DNA of 64,000 bases from Aporrectodea caliginosa (taxonomy: Eukaryota > Annelida > Clitellata > Crassiclitellata > Lumbricidae), in contig JACEVL010000344.1 of NCBI GenBank assembly GCA_020284085.1, positions 879,506 through 943,505 on the forward strand, written 5' to 3'. Below are positions 32,058 to 42,297 of the stretch, in pieces. A program made the position numbers and the translations under genes. Position 1 is the first letter of the stretch. Each line of letters opens with the position of its first letter. The notes under the pieces are model-generated. The model did not search any database. It saw nothing but the letters and a program-made list of their open reading frames with translations, and was not told the origin of the DNA.

Positions 32058-32212
32058 AGATAGAAATTTATCTAATAATAACTTAACCTAGTCCTATCAA
32101 TTGGTTTTATATCTCAATATCTATAATAATATCTCAACCTATTCCAATTTTTTTCAATTTATTATTTCATCACTTTAAACCCGATTATTCAACGGAAATC
32201 AATGACAGTTCG

Positions 32213-32467
32213 CTAAACCCACTCTTGGTATAAATTGTCACGACGGAGCCCACCGCGCCGCTGTCTTAATTTGGCATTGTAATAACCACACCGCTCACAA
32301 AGCGATATTAATGTCTTAATGCCTTTCCCACACTCAGAACATGGTCTCGTTCCACCACCATTGCGAAGTCGTGCTAAATGAGCAAAACAATACTTTCCAA
32401 CACATCTACGACAACAGAGAGTTGTTTTACCGAGGACAAGCCACTTACATGTATTTTCTCCACACAT
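32213..32467 (-). CDS. Polinton Cys-rich small protein
   Basis: 84 residues from ATG (MCGENTCKWL). Cysteines 2, 7, 18, 19, 22, 27, 43, 46, 57 and 60 and His30 form several CxxC pairs (CRRC, CSEC, CERC), implying two or more zinc sites. The CKWLVLGKT start and PCSECGKGI block recur in small proteins at the polymerase side of animal Polintons; function unknown. The frame is intact and leftward, upstream of the polymerase gene, and is the last element gene before the right end. Confidence 0.7.
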   Translation of the reverse strand: MCGENTCKWLVLGKTTLCCRRCVGKYCFAHLARLRNGGGTRPCSECGKGIKTLISLCERCGYYNAKLRQRRGGLRRDNLYQEWV

Positions 32468-32750
32468 TGTAAACTTTGTATATGTTTATGTATACATTTG
32501 TTTAATTCAATAATTATTTCATAGGCATATGCATGTTAAAATTTAGAGTGGTGGTAACATATTATAGGGGTGCGTGAATTTCAGGTGGCCGGGGACCATG
32601 GGCCCCTGTTCAAAAATGCGCTCTGCTCAGGCCTACTTGAAAATAATGCAACCTCCATTGAGACAACCCAAAATCGGTTTTGGGCCATAAGCTGGGGTTG
32701 GACCTATGGGCCTATGGGCCGGAGACCATGGGTAGACCGGAGACCATGGG

Positions 32751-33190
32751 CCCACTCTGTCACGTGGTCGTGTGTGCACTTCAATATCAAATACAGTTGT
32801 ATTGTATATTGTATTGTGTTGTATACTGCTTCTGTCCTAAGTATACGCCTGTCTCTAATGTCTCTTTTCTATCTAAGACAATAGTGTTGTCCACGCTCAG
32901 CTCTCTGTAAACAAGAAGCTTGAAAGCTTCAGGAACCGACGCCTAATGGAAGTGTGGCACGGTGTCCGATTGTTTGGAGCGCTCGGCCTGTAAAGATGAG
33001 AGTACGGATTTGAGCGCTCGCCCGAGGCAGTTGCTGTGTTTGGACCCCGAGCAAGTTCCTCGTGCACAATTTCTCAGCGCCATCATAAGCTCTGTCACAT
33101 GGTCATGTGCAATTCTGAACGTTGTAAGGAGGGCTATATCAACATAGTTGATACAACACAGTTGTATCGTGTTGCATTGTATAGGTACTG
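32751..33190 (+). repeat. Diverged direct repeat pair of about 100 bp
   Basis: The block around 32751-32850 (CTCTGTCACGTGGTCGTGTG, then ACAGTTGTATTG) recurs at about 33088-33190 (CTCTGTCACATGGTCATGTG, then ACAGTTGTATCG). Non-coding. A CCATGGGC-rich patch lies just before at 32595-32750. Confidence 0.6.
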
Positions 33191-33800
33191 TGCCTTTTTA
33201 TGCAAACAAAAAACAAAAACTCACAGAAACCGGAAACCTAAACATACGTTTTGTTTCGGTGATTGTTTTAACGAAAGCTTTGTCTTTCCTTGGTATGCGA
33301 TTCGTCTTTTTGGCTGAATGACTTCAGCTGCTCAGCTGCAAGGTACAAATATTAAGTTAAAACAGGCTGCTCAATCCCACTTCTCTAAGAAATGGATCGA
33401 CGAATAATTATGTATAACAGTAAGAAAACGTAAAAGTACATGGAAATAAGTTCAAAATATTCACCACGAACAAATGCTCTCATAGTACGATAATTAACGC
33501 TGAGATTTAAATTGCTAAGAATAAACTATGAGAAAAAACTTAAACTCAGCCGTATTAGCTATAGTATACAGGTTCAGAAACGAAGTCACGCATGAATAGG
33601 ACTATAGTATTAACATAAGTAGATTTTTCGTGTTATAGGCTACTATATAACTGGCTTTGATTGACATTGGACAAGATGACCCGCCATAACGAAATCTATT
33701 GGAGACACTGAACTAGACCAGTTGAAATATTCGAAGTGAGCCTTTATAATCAGATCCGAAGTTGGCATTTGTAAAACTGAGATAATTCATGTTATACGAA
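33191..33800. other. No recognisable feature
   Basis: AT-rich interval; no coding, RNA gene or repeat could be supported. Confidence 0.4.
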
Positions 33801-34123
33801 GGTGATTGGCCGAACAGGAACTCTACATTATTTTGAAGGAACGGAGGAAATGGAAACAACAAAGCACCGAAGAAAGGCAAGAATATGGAAGATTAAACAA
33901 CAAACTGAGAAGAACAACAGAAGAGGCAAGGGGAAATGGTGGGACGAGAAATGTCGAGGTAGAAGACTTACAGCAACAGGAAAGATATGACACAGTGTAC
34001 GAAAAGGTAAAACAGATATCTACATGTAGAAAACCGGGGAAAGGAGGAGGAGGAATAGAGGTTAGCGACAAGCAAGGTAGACTCCTAAATGAAACAAATG
34101 AAGTTAAGAACCGATGCAAAGGA

Positions 34124-34310
34124 GTATGTATTGTATTGTATTTTCGTTTATTTCATAACTTGCTGTCAAGATGCAACAAGCAACATCAATGCATTATGCA
34201 GTTATAGTATTAGAGACTATAGTACTATTATAGCTTTAGGCCTAGATAATGCACTGTTCAGCACTATAATAGGTATAGTTCTAATGGGGCGAATTGGATT
34301 GGATTATAGT
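34124..34310 (+). repeat. 186-bp repeat, copy 1, inserted in LINE A
   Basis: Starts ATTGTATTGTATTTTCGTTT and ends GAATTGGATTGGATTATAG. Nearly the same sequence is at 34986-35172. The start resembles the reverse complement of a LINE 3' tail, like 56140-56170. Confidence 0.8.
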
Positions 34311-34985
34311 ATTGCCAAACGACAGCGAGGATTCAGACAGCTGCTAGTAAATGTCTTTGAACATCCATGTGGAGGAACTATACAGAAGTGAAGATGGAAA
34401 ACTGCGAAATCAGGGACTGGAGAAGGAAGAGGAGAATCGAGGGAAAGAGGAGGAGGATATTGGCCCAGAGGTTCTGGGAGAGGAGGTAAAAGCGGCCATA
34501 AAGGACCTGAAAAACCACAAAGCAGAGGGAATAGACAACATACAAGCAGAGATGCTCAAAGTCTGGAGGATGGAGCCATGAACGAACTAATACGGATATG
34601 CCAAGATATATCTACAACGGGAGCATAGCCGGAGGAGTTCCTGCAATCCATTATAATACCAATTAAAAAGAAGCCAAATGCAACAGCATGCGAGGATCAC
34701 CGAACCATTAGCCTCCTCACCCATTCGTCAAAAGTCATGATAAGAATACTAGCAAAGAGAGTGCAAGCAAAGACATAGGCAGATGATGGGCTGGGAGACG
34801 ATCAATTTGGTTTTAGAAAGGGCATGGGAACTAGAGACGCGATCTAAGTACTAAGAGTACTAACAGAGAGGAGCTGCCAGAATGGTCAGGATGTATATAT
34901 GCTTCGTGGATTATGAAAAAGCATTTGATAGAGTTGATTGGAGAAGGCTATTACATGTATTGAGGCGGATGGGAATAGATTGGAG

Positions 34986-36013
34986 ATTGTATTGTATTTT
35001 CGTTTATTTCATAACTTGCTGTCAAAACGCAACAAGTAACATATCAATGCATGCCTATGCAGTTATGGTATTAGACACTATACTATTTATAGCTTTAGGC
35101 CTAGATTCAGCACGGTTCAGTACTATAATAGGTATACAGTTCTAATGGGGCAAATTGGATTGGATTATAGTGTTGATAGTGAGGCTAAACGGGTATTATA
35201 ACTCGTTGCCCTCCTGCATACGCCTAAAATTATATTACTCGTTGGTTTACCCCTATCTTACTTACTGTAATATGGTATGGGCATCTACTTATGACTCTAG
35301 ACTATGGAGATTAATTCTATTGCAAAAACGTGCAGTTCGTATCATTATGGGAGTTCCAAGGTGCGTTCATTCTGAACCACTATTTACTGACTTGAAGCTA
35401 CTTAAACTAGAGCAGATTCGAACATTACAAATTGGCCTATTTATGTACCGTTATGAACATGGTTTACTTCCAGCATGTTTTAAGGGATTTTTTCATCTAG
35501 GATCCGATGTTCATACTCACTACACCAGAAACTTTAACTCTTATCGCCCCATATATGCACACACCAATACTCGCTTATTTTCCATAAAATCTGTTGGCTC
35601 CACAACCTGGAACATGCTTCCCTCTCACATACGTTGTGCCCCGCACCTACGATACTTTAAAAAAATGCTGCATGCCTTCCTGATTAATGGAAATTAGCTA
35701 TAACCTACCCTGCCGGATATTCTTTTTCACTGTTAGTTAAGGTTTTCGTTTTTTTCTTCATTTTTATACTGTTTTGAATTGTGTTTATCATGTACTGTGT
35801 ACTATGTACTATACTGTTTGCATTACTGTATGAAACTTGATGTTGCACTGTTTGTTAAGAATTTAGCTATCACTAATTCAAATTTCTGAAATGTTGTTTT
35901 AGGTGTCCCTAGTTAGCGGGATCTTGATCCCTTTTGGGACTCCTCTTGCGGCCAATCCTGATATTTTGTTAAATGCTATGTGATTTTTATTTGACATGGC
36001 TTCAATAAAAGAG

Positions 36014-36054
<41 letters not shown>
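34986..36054 (+). pseudogene. LINE B 3' part inserted into LINE A, with TGAT tail
   Basis: Begins with copy 2 of the 186-bp repeat (34986-35172), then an open C-terminal RT region (about 35180-35697: RLNGYYNSLPSCIRLKLYYS, LQKRAVRIIMGV, and the NMLPSHIRCAPHLRYFKKML tail), a 3' UTR, and a (TGAT)n tail at 36019-36054. The tail abuts resumed LINE A sequence, so this is an insertion into an older element. The UTR contains GCGGGATCTTGATCCC, a hairpin shared with the LINE tail at 55.9-56.1 kb. Confidence 0.82.
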
Positions 36055-36056
<2 letters not shown>

Positions 36057-37782
36057 AACACGCAATATTTCTCTAGTTTACAGAAGGTGGAAAAACTAGA
36101 CCGGCAGCCACAAGGGCGCTCCTACGGAATCTCTCAGAGACAGAAGATTGATAGGAAACTTGTACATGGGACAAAAGATTTGAATAAGAATAGAATGGAG
36201 AGTACTCGGAACCAGGAAAGGTTGGCAGATGTGTGAGACAAGGATGCCCACTGTCACCATTACTATTTAACATCTATATAGAAGAGCTTGTCAGAGAAAC
36301 AGTAGCGGATATGGAGGAGGGATAAAGGTGGATCAAGGCATTGAGATTTGCAGATGATCAGTCAATGTTGGCGAGAAACCAGAAAGGTCTACAGGCAATG
36401 ATGGATAGCCTGAATACAATATCAACCGAATACGGAATGAAGATAAACATAAAAAAAGACAAAGGTATTGAAGATAAGTAAAGTAAAGGAAACTGTAGTC
36501 AGAATACACATTGGAGGAAAACAGATAGAACAGGTCAAACAATTCTGATACCTATGGAGTATGATCACGACAGATGCCAAATGTCACAGAGAAATTAAGA
36601 GAAGGATAGCAATAGAAAGGGAGACATTCTCAAACAGGAGAGATTTACTGAGAGGAAAACTAAACAGGAATCTGAAGATAAGAATAATAAAGACACTGGT
36701 ATGGAGTGTGGTGCTGTATGGATCAGAGGCATAGACAATAAGAAAAGCGGATATAAGAAGACTGGAAGCTTTCGAAATGTGGACATGGAGAAGAATGGAA
36801 AAAATCATCTGGACAGAGCGTATAACAAATGAAGAAGTGATGGAAAGAATTGGAGAAGAAAGAGCCCTGATACGCAGTGATACGCACAATAAGTGAGAGA
36901 CAAAGGAAATGGATCGGACACACGCTGAAAGAATTATTATCACTATTAAGAATGGTCATTGAAGGAAAAATGGAGGGGAGGAAGGCAAGAGGAAGAACAA
37001 GACAGATGATGCTGGATTGGATGACGACAAACGGTTACAGGAAGCTGAAAGAAGAGGCCCAACAACGAGAGAAGTGGCGACGTCGGACATTTGAACCTGT
37101 CTAAGAGGCAGAGAACCAGAAGAAGAAGGTTTGTAATTGATGTAGGCTAATTGAAATTACGTAATTTGTAATTCGTGTTTCCAGCAAAACTATTAAAGTA
37201 ATAATTTGTAATTTGTAACTCAACTACATTTTCCAAAGTTTACTGTGTAATTTGCCGATCCCTGCAGTTAGTATAGGTGTAGATACAGGCGCACAGCAAC
37301 TTCTTCACCTATAGCTGTCACTCCGAAGAACTGGTTTCTAAAAGGGGTGCACGTACACGAAAGTCGTTCCAACTGTAGGAGCAGAACCAACAATTTTGAA
37401 TACACCGTGCACTGGACTTAAAGCCACGTCGACCATAACTGTAGGAAAACTTCCCTGCAAGCAGTGGGAGACCGGCCTTTTGGATAAGATCAAAGTGCAA
37501 TGGGAGAGACGGTCAGACCCAGTTGGTGAAAACAGCGAAGTGCACAAGGCCCTAAGATCAGTTAAGAATTACGTCGGGATGCGCGATAGACTATATATAT
37601 ATAGTGGTATCGTCCTGCACTGTTAACCCAGAGATTGAAGATTCAATTCCTCTTTCATGTCAAAGCCATTACACAGATCCCCTTATTTCAGTATCTTCTG
37701 TTGGTTCTTTTCTTTTGGTTCTCTGCGTTCCTAGGCAGGTTCATACGTCCAATGTCGCCATTCATCACGTTGTCTGACTCTC

Positions 37783-38495
37783 TCAATTCAACTTGCTGTA
37801 ATCCTCCTCCATCATCCAGTCCAATGTCATAATCGGTCTTCCTCTTGTCTTCTTGCCCTCCATTCTTCCCTCAATTATAGTTCGCAGGAGGGAGTCTCCC
37901 CTCATAATTTGACCCAACCATTTTCTCTGTCGGTTTCTGATTATTCCTATCAGGGATCTTTTTTCGTTCACCATTTGTAGTATGTCTTCATTTGTCCTGC
38001 GTTCCATCCAGCTGATTCTCTCCATCCTTCGCCATATCCATATTGCAAAGGCCTCCAACCTTCTGATGTCTTCCTTCCTCAAAGTCTATGTTTTAGAGCC
38101 ATATAGCACCACACTCCCTATCATAGACCTAATCATTCTTTTCTTCAGATTCTTATTTAGCTTTCCTCTCGTTAATTCCTTTATTTTATCGAAGGCATCT
38201 GTTCCCATAGCCATTCTTCTCTGTATTTCTACATGACACTTTGCATCATTTGTGATTATACTTCCTAGGTAACAGACTTTTCCGACTTGTTCCAGTTCCT
38301 TTCCATCTATAGTGATCTTTACTGTTGCTTCCTTTCCTTTGCTTGTCCTCGTGATCTTTGTCTTTTCGATGTTTATTTTCATATCGTACTCCTTCGAGAT
38401 CTTATTTAACCGATCCATCATTTTCTGTAGACCCTTTTGGGTATACCTGCCAGCATTGCCTGGTCATCTGAGAATCTTAGTGCTTTTCAGTATAT
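37783..38495 (-). pseudogene. LINE C-terminal fragment (same type as LINE A), inverted
   Basis: Minus-strand frames 38421-38086 and 38082-37783 are in the same phase, divided by one stop: TAG where the family has Trp after YGSKT. Content: GLQKMMDRLNKISKEYDMKI, VCYLGSIITNDAKCHVEIQ, KEDIRRLEAFAIWIWRRMER, RQRKWLGQIMRGD and GKKTRGRP. The sequence is close to the tail of LINE A at 36.4-37.1 kb, so it is another copy in opposite orientation. Confidence 0.82.
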
Positions 38496-38499
38496 TACA

Positions 38500-39119
38500 C
38501 CCATAGAAATAGAAACGGTAACTAACTTCACGTTTTTGGGATCAGTAATAGAAAAAGAAGGGAAAGTGTGATATGGAAATAAATCGTAGAGTGGCTATAG
38601 GAAAAGCTGCAATGAATGGTCTGGAAAAAATATGGAAGGACAAACATGTGAGTATAGACACGAAAAAAAGATTGGTGAAGGCTCTGATCATACCAACAGT
38701 AACATACGGCAGCGAGACATGGACAATGACCAAGAAAATGAGAAAAAGATTAACGCATGCGAAATGTGGATATGGAGGAAGATGCAGAGAATATCATGGA
38801 AAGAGAAAAGACCAATGATTGGGTGCGATGGAGTATTGGAATTGAGAAGGAAGAGACACTACAACAAACCGTGCTAAGAGCAAAGTTGAGGTTCTTTGGT
38901 CATGTCATGCGATCAGATGGACTGGAAAAGGAAATGATGTTAGCATATGGAGAGGGAAGGAGAAAACAAGGACGACCAAGGAAAAAGTGGATGGACGAGA
39001 TACATGAAACAACTGGAATGAATTTGGCAGAACTGAGAGATGCGACGGCGGACAGAAGGAAATGGAGAGGCTTGATCATGAAGGTCGCTAAAGTTCCAAG
39101 AACTGACAGCACAAGGTGA
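38500..39119 (+). pseudogene. LINE C-terminal fragment, + strand
   Basis: Encodes FTFLGSVIEKEG-like then MEINRRVAIGKAAMNGLEKI, VTYGSETWTMTKKM, and RFFGHVMRSDGLEKEMML, QGRPRKKWMDEIHETTGMNL and DRRKWRGLIMKVAKV before the stop at 39117-39119. Frameshifts lie near 38570 and 38760. The final 115 bp recur in antisense at 51968-52083. Confidence 0.82.
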
Positions 39120-39214
39120 CACCCATATTAGACTCATTGCACTGGCTGCCCATCGAGCAAAGAATCTGTTTCAAAACCTGCCTTTCAGTTCTCAGAGTTC
39201 TTTTCTTTCTTTCT

Positions 39215-39905
39215 CCTCCGTCAAGTATTCGCTGACGATGAGGCTCTAACAAAACTTCTCCATTTCGGTCGGTCTCTTGCGAGTTCTATTGCCCTTCTTA
39301 AGTCCCATCCTCTGTCTTCTATGTCCTCCAGTACGTTATCTATCCATCTCTTCTTCTGACGTCCTCTGCTCCTTGTTCCCTCCACCTCTCCGTGCAGCGC
39401 CTTTGCCGGCATTCTTCCGTTCTCCATCCTGATCACATGTCCATACCATGTTAGTCTTCGTTTTCTTTATTCTTTCCACTACCGTTTCCTTCTGTCCCAG
39501 TTCTTCTCGTGTCACCTCATTCCGTATATCTTTTCTCTTCGTGATCTATTCAGTAGTCCTCGTAGCCATCCCATCTCCGCCACCAGGAGTCTTCTCTCGT
39601 CCTCCTTTTTCATGCACCAAGACTCTGCTCCATAACGTGTGAGGACCGGTATCACCAGTGTTTCATATAGTTTGGTTTTTGTTCTTGTTGAGATGTTGCC
39701 TGATCTCCATAGTTTCCTCAGCTTTCCAAACATTGCTGACGCCAGCCCAATTCTTTTCCTTATGTTCCTTGTCGACTCCGCGTCCTCCGTAATTACGCCC
39801 CCCAGGTACACAAATTCCGTTACCTGTTCCAGCTCCTCTCCTTCCAGGGTGATGTTTATCTTTTACTTTTTCCTTACCAATTGTCATTGTTTTGGTCTTC
39901 TCCAT
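39215..39905 (-). pseudogene. LINE C-terminal fragment, minus strand
   Basis: Minus-strand frames give MYLGGVITEDAESTRNIRKR, VLTRYGAESWCMKKEDERRL and RSRGRQKKRWIDNVLEDIED, with frameshifts between pieces. A different LINE subtype from the two neighbours. This is the third of three adjacent 3' ends in alternating orientation. Confidence 0.78.
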
Positions 39906-39986
39906 TGATCTTAATATCTCAGAGTACTACGCTTTAACCAACAGACCTCTCTCTGTGATATGCTCACCCCTCAGAGATAATATATA

Positions 39987-41008
39987 TAGGGTGGGCCATT
40001 AAAAATGAGAACATCGCGTTCAATCTGAATTATTCATTTAATTAATATCTTTTTTCTTTTCAAAATATAAGTAACTTGTTGCCAAATGTTAAAATTATTC
40101 TATGTTTCCGCCTCGGTTTTCAACAATTTCTCCTAAACGTCTATGCCACGCGATCGTTATAATGATACTCCGGTCTATAAATCTCTGGGAAATTTTTCGC
40201 CACTCCTCAACAATGGCCAACTTCAGTTGTTCTATTGTTGTAAATTTACGACGAAGGTAGATTTTTAAGGGCACCCCAAACAGCACAGTCTACCGGGTTT
40301 AGGTCTGGGCAATTTGGAGGCCACATGTCTGATTCGATGAAGGTTCTCCTGATGAAGGAAGTTGAGTGCTTCTTGCTGTGTGTGAAGGAACTCCGCCCTG
40401 CTGCAACGTCCAATTGTGACGATTACATCTTGCTCAGGAAGTAAATTCTTTCTAGAACGTGATCACAATAATATTTACTGTTTACTTTGACTTCTGGTCC
40501 AATAAACACTATATTGGTTTTTCCCATCCGAGACATACCGACCGAAACCAAAGATCTTGGAGTCTTCGACTGCTGAAACCATGATGCTGCGGCTGAAATG
40601 TACACGTTCGCATATAAAATTATACTAGTCTTGTTGCTGGAATTTGCTTGTTTTTCTTACATTGGACTAAGCACGATCACTTTGAAAATTAACTTGTGTG
40701 GCAACTGTAAATGTCTTTTCACCTGTGAACCAAATGCTTCGTGCTCTTCTCTCGTTATAAAACATTTCAAATAGCTGCTGACTTCGTTGCAGGCGTTTTG
40801 AGTTTACAGCCTTCGTTATCACTTGCCCCATCACACGATTGTTTGCTTTAAGTTGTAAATCTTTCTCTACAATACGTCGAACTGACTTGATTTTGTAAGT
40901 AAGCACATCACAGAATGATTTACGTGTTTAAGATTTACTCAAAACACAATCCGATACTGTATTAAACCCGATTGAACCCGATGTTCTCATTTTTAATGGC
41001 CCACCCGA
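39987..41008 (-). mobile_element. Mariner-type DNA transposon 1 (degraded)
   Basis: Terminal inverted repeats GGGTGGGCCATTAAAAATGA (left, from 39989) pair perfectly over 28 bp with the right end (to 41006), extending to 37 bp with one mismatch. TATA flanks suit TA target duplication. The minus strand encodes transposase pieces in shifted frames: an N-terminal LKANNRVMGQVITKAVNSKR block (40906-40667), SRMGKTNIVFIGPEVKVNSK (about 40605-40423), and a C-terminal part with PDLNP in another frame and WHRRLGEIVENRGG at the end (to 40095). Non-functional. Its ends resemble those of the element at 56551-57768. Confidence 0.88.
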
Positions 41009-42297
41009 TATACTGAACTCGATCAATGGCTCTTGATGTGTTCCGCATCAAAGCAGCGTTAAGCTCTTAGGCTTTCTCGGTCGCTGGCCCGAAGCTTTGC
41101 AATTCGAAATCCAATTTATTCAGTTCGTTTTGTCAGTTCTTATGTTTCAGTTAGAACCAAAACCTAAAACTCATCTGTTTCAACTTCTGCTATTTAATAA
41201 AGGCTCTGTGTCAATATAAATACACACATACTCACGCACATACATGCATACATAATTCCTCTATCCATATATACGTGCATGCATGCACACACACACACAC
41301 ACATGTACGCCCACAAAAATGAAATGACATAGAGATATTTAATCCGCAGACAAATACAGACAAGCTGACAAGCAGACAGTCATCTGTCATCTGCGCCCGT
41401 GGCGCGTTGGATAACATCTGGCACAGAGACCGAGTGGTATCGAGCTCGAGCCCCCGATGCAGCTACATCGATAATGTGGAGCGACGACAGGAGATAGCGC
41501 TCGCACGATAACGCTACCGCCCAGCAGGCCCTCATCGAAGACGATGCAAGTCCGGCTATCTCTAGGACAACCAGCTGCAGTAGAATATGAATCCACCAGT
41601 GAGTAACGGTCGAAATGACGCCAAAGATGCGCGTAGCTCCGTTTCCTCCGTGACAAAAATTACCCGGCTGCAGAAGGATGACGGTCCTAATATCCGAGAC
41701 TCAACAGCATTTCAGGAGGCCCATTATTTCTCTTGCCACCAGAGTTTCTAAAACCAAAGACTACAATTTTTGTCCGATTATCAATCTAAACTATATTTTA
41801 AATTTTCATCTTCATAAAGATTTAGGCTACCTTTAGGCCAGAACTTCAAATAGAAAGAAAAATCAAAAATTGCTCCTTCTATGTTGATACATTCTTAAGC
41901 TGATGTTTAATTGTCCATGGCTACTCAATATGAAACTTAATTAAGCCGACGCTCAAATTGCATGTATAGGCCTATGCTATAAATATAAGATATCCAAAAA
42001 TACATAAAACACGTATAGCAAAAGTGCAAATTACAGAGAACACCTCTGCTGTAGTGTACTAATTGCTAATAATAAACTGGCGAGGACTGACCTTTGGAAT
42101 CGCGGCTTGGCACAATGCCTCAGCTTCAACTCGTGCACATAATATTAGGCCTAATTCAGCTTCTTCTACACAAATAATAGCAAGAGATTCCATCAAGAAC
42201 TACTACGCCATAAACCAATTGCACAGCTGTAACTTCATGGACTAAATCCTGATCACTGTGTGCTTTGCATCGACAGTTCTACTTCCGTTAGTCTGTT
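41009..42297. other. Mostly empty interval with tRNA-like SINE remnant
   Basis: Besides the tRNA-like remnant at 41393-41480 and a short CA/ATGC microsatellite at 41270-41302, nothing can be supported. Confidence 0.45.
41393..41480 (+). repeat. tRNA-derived SINE head (remnant)
   Basis: The sequence GCCCGTGGCGCGTTGGATAA resembles the A-box half of an Arg-type tRNA; a degenerate B box follows (ATCGAGCTCGAGCC). It does not fold as an intact tRNA. A related head is on the minus strand at 56313-56395. Confidence 0.5.

Larger units (their letters stand above)
21573..32540. mobile_element. Polinton (Maverick)/adintovirus-like element, left end missing
   Basis: An 11-kb block of virus-like genes: DJR capsid, penton-like, pVI-like, FtsK/A32-type ATPase, zinc-ribbon/PLA2 protein, DDE integrase, protein-primed DNA polymerase B and small conserved ORFs. 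This combination defines Polintons and the related adintoviruses, which integrate in animal genomes. The left end is cut at the N (21572), so its terminal inverted repeat and any genes beyond are absent; the right end is placed loosely after the last ORF and no terminal repeat could be matched. At least four genes are frameshifted or truncated, so this is an inactive copy. Confidence 0.92.
33806..37126 (+). pseudogene. LINE A (non-LTR retrotransposon), interrupted by two insertions
   Basis: A single decayed LINE ORF2 can be followed in three pieces. 33806-34124: LKERRKWKQQSTEERQEY, then YEKVKQISTCRKPGK and KQGRLLNE. 34370-34985: HVEELYRSEDG, EVKAAIKDLKNHKAEGIDN, QFGFRKGMGTRDA and FVDYEKAFDRVDW. 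36055-37126: VRQGCPLSPLLFNIYIEEL, a YGMKIN block, and the C-terminal SERQRKWIGHTL and GRKARGRTRQMM. Stops and frameshifts are scattered throughout. The gaps at 34125-34369 and 34986-36054 are filled by unrelated repeat sequence, showing nested insertion. The clade is not resolved. Confidence 0.8.

Noticed and set aside
32570..32884. Plus-strand ORF at the right end of the Polinton
   Set aside because: Repeat-rich sequence with GGGCCATGG-type words, no recognisable protein and no conserved partner.
41393..41480. Functional tRNA-Arg gene
   Set aside because: Degenerate B box and no closed cloverleaf; better explained as a SINE remnant.
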